A stretch of 32,234 nucleotides of DNA from assembly GCA_027037055.1 (NCBI GenBank), contig JALWBR010000019.1:1-32234 (forward strand), in the 5' to 3' direction. Positions 25,195 to 32,234 of this stretch are shown one piece after another. This DNA comes from Aquificales bacterium. Lineage in GTDB: Bacteria > Aquificota > Aquificia > Aquificales > Aquificaceae. The number at the start of each line of letters is the position of its first letter. Position 1 is the first letter of the stretch. A program made the position numbers and the translations under genes. A model generated the notes under the pieces. It searched no databases and was not told the DNA's origin. It worked only from the letters and a program-made list of their open reading frames with translations.

Positions 25195-25814
25195 ATCTGA
25201 CGAGTAAAAGGGAATACTTAAAGAAAGTCTATGCACCCGTCGGTATGGCGGCTGCCCGATTTCAGATACCGCCCAATCTTATAACCCTTGCATCCCTTAT
25301 ACTGGGTTCCGCATCCGCCTACTTTTTCTATCACCATAAACCCTTTGCGGGGGCGGTACTTCTTGCCATATCTGGCATCCTTGATCTTGCGGACGGTATG
25401 GTAGCAAGACTTAACGATAAGGCTTCAAAGTTCGGGGCTGTTTTTGACTGGCTTGCAGATAAATGGGTTGACGGACTTGTCCTCGGCGCCATAGGGCTTG
25501 CCTACTCTTCCCCCTTCATAGCATTGCTTGCTGTAACATCTTCTATGCTTCACTCTTTCATAAAACCCGTTGTGTATGCGGAAATAGGTTATTCCGAAAG
25601 GACAAAGGGTAAAATTGAGGATCCTTTGGAAAATACGGGCTTTTTCGGGCGACCAGAAACACATATAGCGATACTTGTCTTTTCTCTTTCCGAATTTATG
25701 AAACTACCCTTCGGCCTCAGTTTTGGAATAAAGGTTATTACCTTCCTTACCCTTCTTTCACTTATCATGAGGATAAACTATCTATTTAAACGCTATGGAA
25801 GGGAATATGAATAG
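25191..25814 (+). CDS. CDP-alcohol phosphatidyltransferase family membrane enzyme
   Basis: Transfers a diacylglycerol- or archaeol-phosphate group from a CDP-lipid to an alcohol in the membrane. The product has 207 residues. The diagnostic D-G-x2-A-R-x8-G-x3-D-x3-D motif is complete ('[20 protein letters not shown]' then 'WLAD'), and several hydrophobic helices follow. The start overlaps the ilvC stop by four bases. The form is closest to archaetidyl- or phosphatidylinositol-phosphate synthases. Phosphatidylinositol is known from Aquificales lipids, so that product is plausible, but the alcohol cannot be read from the sequence. Confidence 0.85.
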   Translation: MNLTSKREYLKKVYAPVGMAAARFQIPPNLITLASLILGSASAYFFYHHKPFAGAVLLAISGILDLADGMVARLNDKASKFGAVFDWLADKWVDGLVLGAIGLAYSSPFIALLAVTSSMLHSFIKPVVYAEIGYSERTKGKIEDPLENTGFFGRPETHIAILVFSLSEFMKLPFGLSFGIKVITFLTLLSLIMRINYLFKRYGREYE

Positions 25815-26469
25815 ACCTTATGTAATTATAGTTTCAGAAGTAACCGTTGACGGAAAACTTACCCTATATAGAGGGGCATCCAGCAAGGAGCTTATGACCC
25901 TTATGGATCAAGAGGCTTACAGGTATCTCCATGAGATAAGGGCTAAGGTGGACGGTATAATGGTAGGCTGTGAGACGGTAAGAACCGATAATCCCAGCCT
26001 GACGGTGAGGTATGTTGAGGGTAAAAATCCCATAAGGATAATACCCTGTTCAACCGCCAATGTACCCCTTGACGCTAACATTTTCTCCCCGGATGCAAAA
26101 ACTATAATCGTAACAACAAAAAGGGCACCTGAAGAAAGAATAAGGAAGATAAGGGATAAGGGTGCGGAGATAATATTCGCAGGTGAAGATCTCGTGGATT
26201 TTGAAGAGCTTCTGCCTATACTTTACAGCAGGGGAATAAACAGCCTTATGGTTGAAGGGGGTTCTTCCATCAACTGGGAGTTTATAAGAAGAGGATTTGT
26301 TGATGAAGTAAGATTGATACATCTTCCCGTTATTGTGGGAGGTGAAAATGTGCCGACCCTCGTGGGCGGAGAAGGGTTTAAGAGCCTTAAAAATGTGATG
26401 AATTTAAGATTAAGGTCTCATTTTAAAAGGGGGCATCAGCTTATCACGGAATGGGAAGTTATAAGGTGA
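25807..26469 (+). CDS. Archaeal/RIB7-type diaminopyrimidine phosphate reductase (riboflavin pathway)
   Basis: RibD-C/dihydrofolate-reductase-like fold. Expected reaction: NAD(P)H reduction of the ribosyl group of 2,5-diamino-6-ribosylamino-4-pyrimidinone 5'-phosphate in riboflavin synthesis. The product has 220 residues. '[18 protein letters not shown]' and 'VDGIMVGCETVRTDNPSLTVR' are the substrate-side motifs; 'LMVEGGSSINWEFIRRGFVDEV' is the cofactor side. There is no deaminase domain, unlike the fused bacterial RibD. ATG 25807 gives the normal N-terminus; ATG 25795 is also in frame. It overlaps the previous gene by 8 bases. Confidence 0.82.
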   Translation: MNRPYVIIVSEVTVDGKLTLYRGASSKELMTLMDQEAYRYLHEIRAKVDGIMVGCETVRTDNPSLTVRYVEGKNPIRIIPCSTANVPLDANIFSPDAKTIIVTTKRAPEERIRKIRDKGAEIIFAGEDLVDFEELLPILYSRGINSLMVEGGSSINWEFIRRGFVDEVRLIHLPVIVGGENVPTLVGGEGFKSLKNVMNLRLRSHFKRGHQLITEWEVIR

Positions 26470-27341
26470 TACTGCTTCTTATTTTAATCTTTCCCTTTCT
26501 TGCCTTAGCGGAAGAGGATCCTATATTTAACTGCTTTGAATACTATAAGGACGGTAATATAAAAAAGGCGGAATTTTGGTCAAAAAGGGCTATAAAGGAG
26601 AAGCCAGATAATGCTTATTCTTATATATGTCACGGAATGGTTCTTTATAAAAGGGGTTATATAAACAGATCCTTAAACTGTTTTAAAATTGCGGAGGTTA
26701 AGGCAAAAAATCTTGCCCAACTTAATCTTGTCTATCACTGGCTCGGCATTCTTTACGAAGAGGTCGGAGATCTTTCCCATGCTTTGATTTACAATCTCTT
26801 TTATCTTGAAATAGCCAAGGGTTCGGGCAACCTTGAGGCTGTGGGTGTTGCCCTTAACAACATAGCTTCCCTTTATGAGAGGGTGGGAGATGTTAACAAT
26901 GCCATACTCTACTACGAAGAGTCCCTTAAATATCCCAGAAGCTCCGTGTCCGTTGCGTCCACATACAACAATCTTGCCCTCATATATGCGGAGAGGGACA
27001 AACTTGATAAGGCGGAGGAGCTTATAGAGAAGGCTATATACTACGGCGAAGGTTCTGGGCTTGATGAGGGTATATACAGGCTTAACAAAGGGTATATCCT
27101 GTGGAAAAAGGGGAAACTTAAGGAGGCTCAAAGGGAGATAAACAAGGGTCTTGAAACTGTAAGGAAATACAAAGATAAATACTGGGAGGCTGTGGCTTAC
27201 AAATATCTTGCCCTTATTTATAGGGATACGGGGGCAATATTCCTTGCCAAAAAGTACATGAAGCTTTCAAGGGATATTGCAAAAAAGGTGGGTGCTTATC
27301 AGCTTTACAGGGATGCGGATAGGGCTTTGAGGAACATGTAA
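26451..27341 (+). CDS. Exported TPR-repeat protein
   Basis: The product has 296 residues. A signal peptide (to about LALA/EE) is followed by six or seven tetratricopeptide repeats covering most of the chain ('ALNNIASLYERVGDVNNAILYYEESL', shown here as a 34-residue-type unit, and 'TYNNLALIYAERDKLDKAEELI'). TPR proteins scaffold protein-protein contacts; a periplasmic partner is not evident. It overlaps the previous gene by 19 bases. GTG 26466 is an alternative start. Its stop directly abuts the convergent hydrolase gene. Confidence 0.82.
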   Translation: MGSYKVILLLILIFPFLALAEEDPIFNCFEYYKDGNIKKAEFWSKRAIKEKPDNAYSYICHGMVLYKRGYINRSLNCFKIAEVKAKNLAQLNLVYHWLGILYEEVGDLSHALIYNLFYLEIAKGSGNLEAVGVALNNIASLYERVGDVNNAILYYEESLKYPRSSVSVASTYNNLALIYAERDKLDKAEELIEKAIYYGEGSGLDEGIYRLNKGYILWKKGKLKEAQREINKGLETVRKYKDKYWEAVAYKYLALIYRDTGAIFLAKKYMKLSRDIAKKVGAYQLYRDADRALRNM

Positions 27342-27968
27342 TCAGAGCATCTCCCTAAGGAAGGGGTTGAATCTTTTTTCATCCCCTATGGTTGTCTCTT
27401 CGTTATGACCGCATATTACTACAGTTTCGTCCGGTAACATGGAAAAGATTCTCTTTAAAGATCTTTTTATATCTTCAAAATTGCCTCCGGGTAAATCCCA
27501 CCTCCCTATACCCCCTTTAAAGAGCAGATCTCCCGCTATAAGTATCTCCTTTTCCTCAATATAAAAACAGCACCCGCCGGGTGTATGACCGGGTGTGTGT
27601 ATAACCCTTAAGACGGTCTCCCCTACCTTTACCGTATCTCCGTCTTTTATATAATCATCTGGTTCTGGACAAGGCACCGCACCCACATAGGAACCAAAGC
27701 CTTGCCATATTTCGTCCTTCAGGAGGAACACATCTTCTTTATGAAGATAGAAGGGAATATCAAAGTACTCTTTTATAACCCCAACCTGACCTACATGATC
27801 TATGTGTCCGTGAGTGTTAACTATAGCCTTGGGTTTTAAACCGTTGAGGCTTTCTATTATTTTCTCACCTTCGCTCCCTGGATCAATAATGAGTGCCTCA
27901 CCGCTTTCCTCATCTACCACTATTGAGCAGTTAACACTTAACGGTCCTACGGGAACAACCTTTATCAT
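27342..27968 (-). CDS. MBL-fold metallohydrolase (glyoxalase II-like)
   Basis: The product has 208 residues. Metal ligands are visible: 'THGHIDH' (H-x-H-x-D-H), 'HTPGHTPGG', 'AGDLLF' with the bridging Asp, and the final His in 'ICGHNEETTIGDEKRFNPF', which replaces the more common 'PGH'. This subgroup includes hydroxyacylglutathione-hydrolase-like enzymes and is often annotated only as MBL fold; the substrate is unknown. It overlaps the DUF167 gene by four bases. Confidence 0.9.
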   Translation of the reverse strand: MIKVVPVGPLSVNCSIVVDEESGEALIIDPGSEGEKIIESLNGLKPKAIVNTHGHIDHVGQVGVIKEYFDIPFYLHKEDVFLLKDEIWQGFGSYVGAVPCPEPDDYIKDGDTVKVGETVLRVIHTPGHTPGGCCFYIEEKEILIAGDLLFKGGIGRWDLPGGNFEDIKRSLKRIFSMLPDETVVICGHNEETTIGDEKRFNPFLREML

Positions 27969-28192
27969 TTTCCTATCCTGATAGTTTTTATCCTTGATCT
28001 TTCCCCCCTTATTATTTCAATATCTTCTTTACCGCATGAAAAGAATTCAGAGAGCATATCAATAAGCATCTTGTTTGCCTTTCCCTTTTCTGCCCTTTCC
28101 TTCACCCATACCTCAAGGCTTATCTCTCCATTCACTTCCCTTATCATATTCTTTTTTGCACCCGGTTTAACCCTTACCTTTATTATTTTCAT
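27965..28192 (-). CDS. DUF167 (YggU) family protein
   Basis: The product has 75 residues. The family signature 'RVKPGAKKN' near the start, 'VWVKERAEKGKANKMLIDMLSEFF' and 'EIIRGERSRIKTIRI' at the end are all present. Function is unknown for the family. Four-base overlaps join it to both neighbours, so the three genes form one transcript. Confidence 0.92.
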   Translation of the reverse strand: MKIIKVRVKPGAKKNMIREVNGEISLEVWVKERAEKGKANKMLIDMLSEFFSCGKEDIEIIRGERSRIKTIRIGK

Positions 28193-28371
28193 TTTTTCCT
28201 GTAGAGAATAGTGTAAACTATGACAAAACCGTCAACCCCGTGTTCCCTTGAATAGGCAACCTTTATATCAACTATCTCGTTACCCTTTTCCTCAATCTCC
28301 TTTATTACCTTCCTCAGCCCTTCCGTTATCTCGTAAGAAGTACCTTCCAGGTCTATAACAAGTACATCCAT
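28189..28371 (-). CDS. Hypothetical 60-residue protein, Cse60-like
   Basis: I place the start at ATG 28371 (MDVLVIDLEG...); the open frame extends upstream but the extra residues look non-coding. The order strand-helix-strand-strand, with 'IEEKGNEIVDIKVAYS' and 'GFVIVYTILY', resembles the small Cse60 family named from sporulation genes, although this organism probably does not sporulate. The function is unknown. It heads the three-gene minus-strand operon and is divergent from the sigma-54 activator, with 65 bases between. Confidence 0.65.
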   Translation of the reverse strand: MDVLVIDLEGTSYEITEGLRKVIKEIEEKGNEIVDIKVAYSREHGVDGFVIVYTILYRKK

Positions 28372-28436
28372 ATTCACGGATGAATTATATGATAATATAA
28401 TTGTAAAGATAGAGTAAAAGGAGCAGGGGGGCTGAC

Positions 28437-29864
28437 ATGAGAGTAGCACCTCGCATATACTACAGGGGTACCGTCCGTATTAATTGTAACGGTAATTTGA
28501 TTGATTTGCCTGCCATTGACCTTTCCCTTTTTGCGGTAAAGGTCCAGAACAGATTTTTGGATCTGTGTAAGGATTTTCAGGAAGTCAGCATACATATAAA
28601 TTTGGACAAGGAGACGGTTCTAAAGGGTAAGATCTTCAGAACTGGCGGAGACCATGCTGTTATCCTTTTTAATGAGGATGATGAGTTTATAGCGGAAACT
28701 GTAGGGGGATTTCTTACGAGGGAGATAGAAAGGACGGGTGTATGTCCTTACTGCAAGGCACCTTTAAACGGTAATTCTAAGATATGCAAGGGTTGCGGAA
28801 TGAATCTTGACTTTACCAATGTTCATATTGTCAGAGCCCTTAAGGAGTTCAGATTGGGAAAACTTATAAGTAAGGTTGTTGAGGAGAACGGTGAATCAAA
28901 GGAGGAGGAGGATGTTGAATTTATAGGTGCAAGCAAACCTATGAAGGAGGTTTTTAAATTAATAAGGAAATATGCCACCACCGATTACCCCGTGCTTATA
29001 ACGGGAGAAACGGGGACGGGTAAGGAGCTTACCGCTCGTGCAATACATGAAAGAAGTATAAGAAGAGATAAACCTTTTATTGCTATAAACTGTACCGCTG
29101 TTCCTCCTGACCTGTTAGAGGCGGAGTTGTTCGGTTATGAGAAGGGTGCCTTCACTGGGGCATATAAGACTAAGCAGGGAAAAGTTGAGCTTGCGGACGG
29201 CGGTACCCTTTTCCTTGATGAGATAGGGGATATGCCCTTGGATATTCAAAGTAAGTTATTGAGATTTCTTCAAGACTATAGCTTTGAAAGGCTTGGTGGT
29301 ACAAAGACCCTTAAGGCTGATGTAAGAATCATTGCCGCTACAAATGTTGATTTGGAGAGGGCTGTAAAGGAAGGTAGATTCAGGGAAGATCTATTCTACA
29401 GACTCAATGTGCTTACCATAAAACTTCCTCCCTTAAGGGAGAGGGGTGAGGATGTTGTTATAATGGCACAGTATTTTCTGGAGAAGTCCGCAAAGGAACT
29501 TAATAAGAATATAAAGGGATTTACGGAGAAAGCCCTGGAAGCTATCAGGAATTATACATGGCCCGGTAATGTCAGGGAGCTTATAAATGTGGTCAGGAAG
29601 GCGTGCGTTCTTGCCAAAGGAGAGTACATAGATGTGGAGGATCTTAACATAAATGTTGATGCCCTCGCTGTGAACGGAGGGGAAGGTGTAAATCTTAACC
29701 TTGAAGAGAATATAAACAAGCTTGAAAAGGAGCTACTTGAGAGGGCATTTAGGATATCTTCGGGTAATGTGAGTAAGATAGCTGCTCTCCTTGGTGTAAG
29801 CAGACCTACCGTTTATAAATTAATGGAGAAATATGGTATAGGAAGGATAGAGGAGAAGCAGTAG
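28437..29864 (+). CDS. Sigma-54 activator with PilZ-like domain and zinc ribbon
   Basis: The product has 475 residues. Residues 1-95 look like a PilZ c-di-GMP domain: R2-V-A-P-R6 fits RxxxR and D28-L-S-L-F-A33 fits DxSxxG with Ala for Gly. Four cysteines (103, 106, 117, 120) form a zinc ribbon. The AAA+ domain has Walker A GETGTGKE (190-197), the sigma-54 contact loop GAFTGA (237-242), Walker B 'GTLFLDEIGD' and the 'FREDLFYRLNV' arginine region. A Fis-type helix-turn-helix ends the chain. There is no receiver domain, so it should not need a kinase. It could activate the promoter at 3433-3448; that link is inferred. Confidence 0.9.
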   Translation: MRVAPRIYYRGTVRINCNGNLIDLPAIDLSLFAVKVQNRFLDLCKDFQEVSIHINLDKETVLKGKIFRTGGDHAVILFNEDDEFIAETVGGFLTREIERTGVCPYCKAPLNGNSKICKGCGMNLDFTNVHIVRALKEFRLGKLISKVVEENGESKEEEDVEFIGASKPMKEVFKLIRKYATTDYPVLITGETGTGKELTARAIHERSIRRDKPFIAINCTAVPPDLLEAELFGYEKGAFTGAYKTKQGKVELADGGTLFLDEIGDMPLDIQSKLLRFLQDYSFERLGGTKTLKADVRIIAATNVDLERAVKEGRFREDLFYRLNVLTIKLPPLRERGEDVVIMAQYFLEKSAKELNKNIKGFTEKALEAIRNYTWPGNVRELINVVRKACVLAKGEYIDVEDLNINVDALAVNGGEGVNLNLEENINKLEKELLERAFRISSGNVSKIAALLGVSRPTVYKLMEKYGIGRIEEKQ

Positions 29865-29881
29865 TATAATCTTAAAGATAC

Positions 29882-30979
29882 ATGGGAGATATATGGGCTT
29901 CCCTTGAGAGGATACAGAACCTTCTGAACTATGTTATATTCGGTGTTCCCCTTTACAAACTTGCCCTTTCCCTATTTGTATTCTTTTCCTTTTTGGTTCT
30001 CAGAAAGCTTTTTATATTCTTTGTTATAAAGTCAATAAAGAGATTAACCGCAAGAACGGAGACAGAGATAGACGACATCCTGCTTAGTATCGTTTCCAAA
30101 CCCGTCAGCTTTCTTATAGTGATAGGGGGTGTGTACATTGCCCTGCGGATTGTGGGTATTGAGTACGAAATAGTTTCTTCCGTATTTAAAACGCTTGTAA
30201 TATTTGTTATTTCTTGGACCCTGTATAATTCTGTTGTTGCATTTGAAGGTCACTTTTATAAGTTTGCGGAAAAATTCGGAAGGGAGTTTGCTAAGGAGGT
30301 AGGGGGATTTTTAATAAAGATAACCAAAGCCTTTGTTATAGTGGTAGGTGGTGTTGCTATACTTCAGGAGTGGGGTATAAATGTAAGTGCCTTACTTGCA
30401 TCGCTTGGTATAGGCGGTCTTGCCTTCGCCCTTGCGGCAAAGGATACCGCAGCAAATCTTTTTGGCGGATTGACAGTACTTATAGATAAGTCCATGAAGG
30501 TGGGGGATTGGGTGAAAATAGGGGATGTTGAGGGTATAGTTGAGGATATAGGTTTGAGGACTTCAAAGATAAGGAGCTTTGAAAAAAGCCTTATAGTTAT
30601 ACCCAATCAGGTGCTTGCAAATCAATCCCTTGAAAACTTCTCAAGAAGGAATGTAAGAAGGATAAAGATGACCATAGGTGTTACATACAGTACAACAAGG
30701 GAACAGATGGTTAATATACTGAGGGATATTAGGGAAATGCTGAAAAATCATCCAGGTATAGCCAAGGATCAGCTTCTTATGGTTTACTTTACGGATTTTG
30801 GAGATAGTTCCCTCAACATCTTTATTTACTGTTTTACCAATACAGCTGTTTGGTCAGAATATCTTGCCATAAGGGAGGATGTAAATCTTAGGATAATGGA
30901 GATAATTGAGAAGAACGGTGCCTCCTTTGCCTTCCCAAGCAGATCCATATATATTGAGCAGATGCCTAAGGAACAATAA
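29882..30979 (+). CDS. MscS-family mechanosensitive channel
   Basis: The product has 365 residues. Four or five hydrophobic segments occupy the N-terminal half. The pore helix 'LLASLGIGGLAFALAAKDTAANLFGG' (about 26 residues, glycine/alanine-patterned) and the beta domain 'IDKSMKVGDWVKIGDVEGIVEDIGLRTSKIR' with 'VIPNQVLANQSLENFSRR' are diagnostic. Such channels open under membrane tension in the inner membrane to release solutes. It follows the activator gene by 17 bases and is convergent with the peptide-binding protein, 2 bases apart. Confidence 0.92.
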   Translation: MGDIWASLERIQNLLNYVIFGVPLYKLALSLFVFFSFLVLRKLFIFFVIKSIKRLTARTETEIDDILLSIVSKPVSFLIVIGGVYIALRIVGIEYEIVSSVFKTLVIFVISWTLYNSVVAFEGHFYKFAEKFGREFAKEVGGFLIKITKAFVIVVGGVAILQEWGINVSALLASLGIGGLAFALAAKDTAANLFGGLTVLIDKSMKVGDWVKIGDVEGIVEDIGLRTSKIRSFEKSLIVIPNQVLANQSLENFSRRNVRRIKMTIGVTYSTTREQMVNILRDIREMLKNHPGIAKDQLLMVYFTDFGDSSLNIFIYCFTNTAVWSEYLAIREDVNLRIMEIIEKNGASFAFPSRSIYIEQMPKEQ

Positions 30980-30981
30980 TA

Positions 30982-32234
30982 TTACTTTACAAACATGTAT
31001 TCGTCCTTATACCATCCCCATACGGTGGGGAATACATTCTCAAATTTGTCATATACAGCGGTTATGCTTTTAGGTGTTGCTATAAATATCATGGGCTGTT
31101 CTTCCGTTATTATCCTGAAAGCTTCCCTGTATATGGCTATGCGCTTTTCCCTGTCAAGCTCAACCGCCCCCTTGTCAAATAACTCATCAACTTTCCTTTC
31201 CCAATCTGTTGAGGGCTTTTCTTGTCTCGGATTCCACATGTGTAGCAGTCCCGAAGAGTGCCATACATTTCTGCCGAAGTGGGGATCCATGGATCCCGTA
31301 AGCCCTATTATTACCGCTTCCCATTCGTAGGGCGGTGATGTAAGCCTTGAGACCAAACTGTTAAAATCCACGGGCAGAAAGTTTACCTTTATCCCTATCT
31401 TTTTAAGATCTTCTTTTATTATGTTTCCTATGGTTTCCCTTTCTTTGTTGCCCGCATTAGTTAAGAGGGTAAACTCAAGGGTATGCCCTTCCTCATCCTC
31501 CAAGTAACCGTCTCCGTCCCTGTCCTTGAATCCTATGCTTTCAAGTAATGATCTTGCCTTTTCAAGATCGTATTCAAACTTCGGATAGTATCCTTCAATA
31601 TAATAGGGTCTGTTTGCCTCCGTTATGGGGGTGTAAAGGGGTTTTGCAAGACCGTTGTAAACAAGGTAGCATATACCTTCCCTATCTACCGCATGGGATA
31701 TTGCTTTTCTGAATACCTTGTTTCTGAACCACTTCAGTTTATACTTGGGTATCTTTGCGTCGGGGTTCTGATTGAATACTAAGAAGGTCGTGGAAGGTGT
31801 TGAACCGAGATCAAATATATTTATATCCTTATTTATATTAAAAACATACTGAAGATCCTGAATCCTTACGCCCATTATATCAACCTCACCCCTTGAAAAC
31901 TTTAAAAGGGCGGTATCGGGATCCTGTACGATGATACCTATCTTTTTTTCAATGTAAGGTATGTCCTTTTCATAATAAAAGGGATTTTTTTCATAGACTA
32001 TCTTCTGACCCTTTACATATTCCTTCATGATGTAAGGACCGGTGCCTACTATCTCGGAAGGTGGTGTATTAACATTCCAAGCGGAGTTGAATGTCCCTTC
32101 CTTAACGTACCTTTCCAGCTTATGCTTGGGTAATATAGGTTCTCCCACCGCCCTGAGGAAGGGGGCGAATTTTTCTGGAAGGGTAAACCTTACGGTATAT
32201 TTATCAATCTTTTCTACCTTTATCTTTTTTCCGT
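30982..32234 (-). CDS. Family-5 extracellular solute-binding protein (peptide ABC transporter), partial
   Basis: The frame stays open to the right edge, so the N-terminus and signal peptide lie outside; the internal GTG at 32148 is not the start. About 417 residues are visible. The added upstream part reads 'TVRFTLPEKFAPFLRAVGEP', which continues naturally into 'ILPKHKLE' and 'VGTGPYIMKEYVKGQKIVYEKNPFYY', the standard family-5 segments. 'FRKAISHAVDREGI' and 'ATPKSITAVYDKFENVFP' are also typical. Members bind oligopeptides, nickel or sugars in the periplasm; the ligand here is unknown. Confidence 0.92.
   Translation of the reverse strand, partial: GKKIKVEKIDKYTVRFTLPEKFAPFLRAVGEPILPKHKLERYVKEGTFNSAWNVNTPPSEIVGTGPYIMKEYVKGQKIVYEKNPFYYEKDIPYIEKKIGIIVQDPDTALLKFSRGEVDIMGVRIQDLQYVFNINKDINIFDLGSTPSTTFLVFNQNPDAKIPKYKLKWFRNKVFRKAISHAVDREGICYLVYNGLAKPLYTPITEANRPYYIEGYYPKFEYDLEKARSLLESIGFKDRDGDGYLEDEEGHTLEFTLLTNAGNKERETIGNIIKEDLKKIGIKVNFLPVDFNSLVSRLTSPPYEWEAVIIGLTGSMDPHFGRNVWHSSGLLHMWNPRQEKPSTDWERKVDELFDKGAVELDREKRIAIYREAFRIITEEQPMIFIATPKSITAVYDKFENVFPTVWGWYKDEYMFVK

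Noticed and set aside
32146-32148. GTG at 32148 as the start of the peptide-binding protein
   Set aside because: The frame continues upstream to the window edge with residues typical of the family, so the gene is cut by the edge.

Overview
The window looks like part of a chromosome from a thermophilic, Gram-negative, Aquificota-like bacterium. This is an inference: arginine is mostly AGG/AGA, isoleucine is often ATA, the proteins are rich in Lys, Glu and Ile, genes are packed with 1-20 base overlaps, and outer-membrane and periplasmic proteins are present. I see no rRNA, insertion sequence, CRISPR or phage gene, and no gene-free stretch longer than 300 bases.

Layout. 1-3277 (+) is a housekeeping cluster: the end of a JAMM metalloprotease, gatC, recA, pilT and cmk. 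3433-8959 (+) is the most unusual part. A perfect sigma-54 (-24/-12) promoter is followed by five small exported proteins, a periplasmic C39-type cysteine peptidase, an outer-membrane beta-barrel and an MlaF-type ATPase. Three of the exported proteins carry Asn/Gln/Ala/Val-rich repeats. The arrangement resembles the Pseudomonas Fap functional-amyloid operon (repeat subunits, C39 protein FapD, barrel FapF) but has its own subunits: a proline-rich exported protein, and signal peptides followed by a short acidic segment ending in a double-glycine-like motif.

8946-10145 (-) is a cyclopropane-fatty-acid synthase. It is divergent from a 56-residue ribbon-helix-helix regulator (10292-10462), whose start codon lies inside a perfect palindrome. 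10492-18918 (-) reads, in transcription order, as a small secreted protein, an old-yellow-enzyme oxidoreductase, uvrA, murE, an unknown 87-residue protein, a PriA that has lost its helicase motifs, and a UPF0114 membrane protein. 19002-19159 (+) holds tRNA-Asn and tRNA-Lys, followed by an 850-residue lipoprotein with cysteine-marked repeats. 21828-27341 (+) is an ilvB-ilvN-ilvC operon extended by a CDP-alcohol phosphotransferase, an archaeal-type riboflavin-pathway reductase and a TPR protein. 27342-28371 (-) holds an MBL-fold hydrolase, a DUF167 protein and a 60-residue protein. 28437-30979 (+) holds a sigma-54 activator with a PilZ-like N-terminus and a zinc ribbon, then an MscS-type channel. 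The right edge cuts a family-5 peptide-binding protein (-).

How the parts may connect (inference). The sigma-54 operon would build an extracellular fibre. Subunits cross the inner membrane by Sec, the C39 peptidase removes the acidic propeptide in the periplasm, and the barrel exports them. The activator at 28437 has features of a c-di-GMP receptor, so it is a candidate for linking c-di-GMP to this promoter, though nothing in the sequence proves they are partners.
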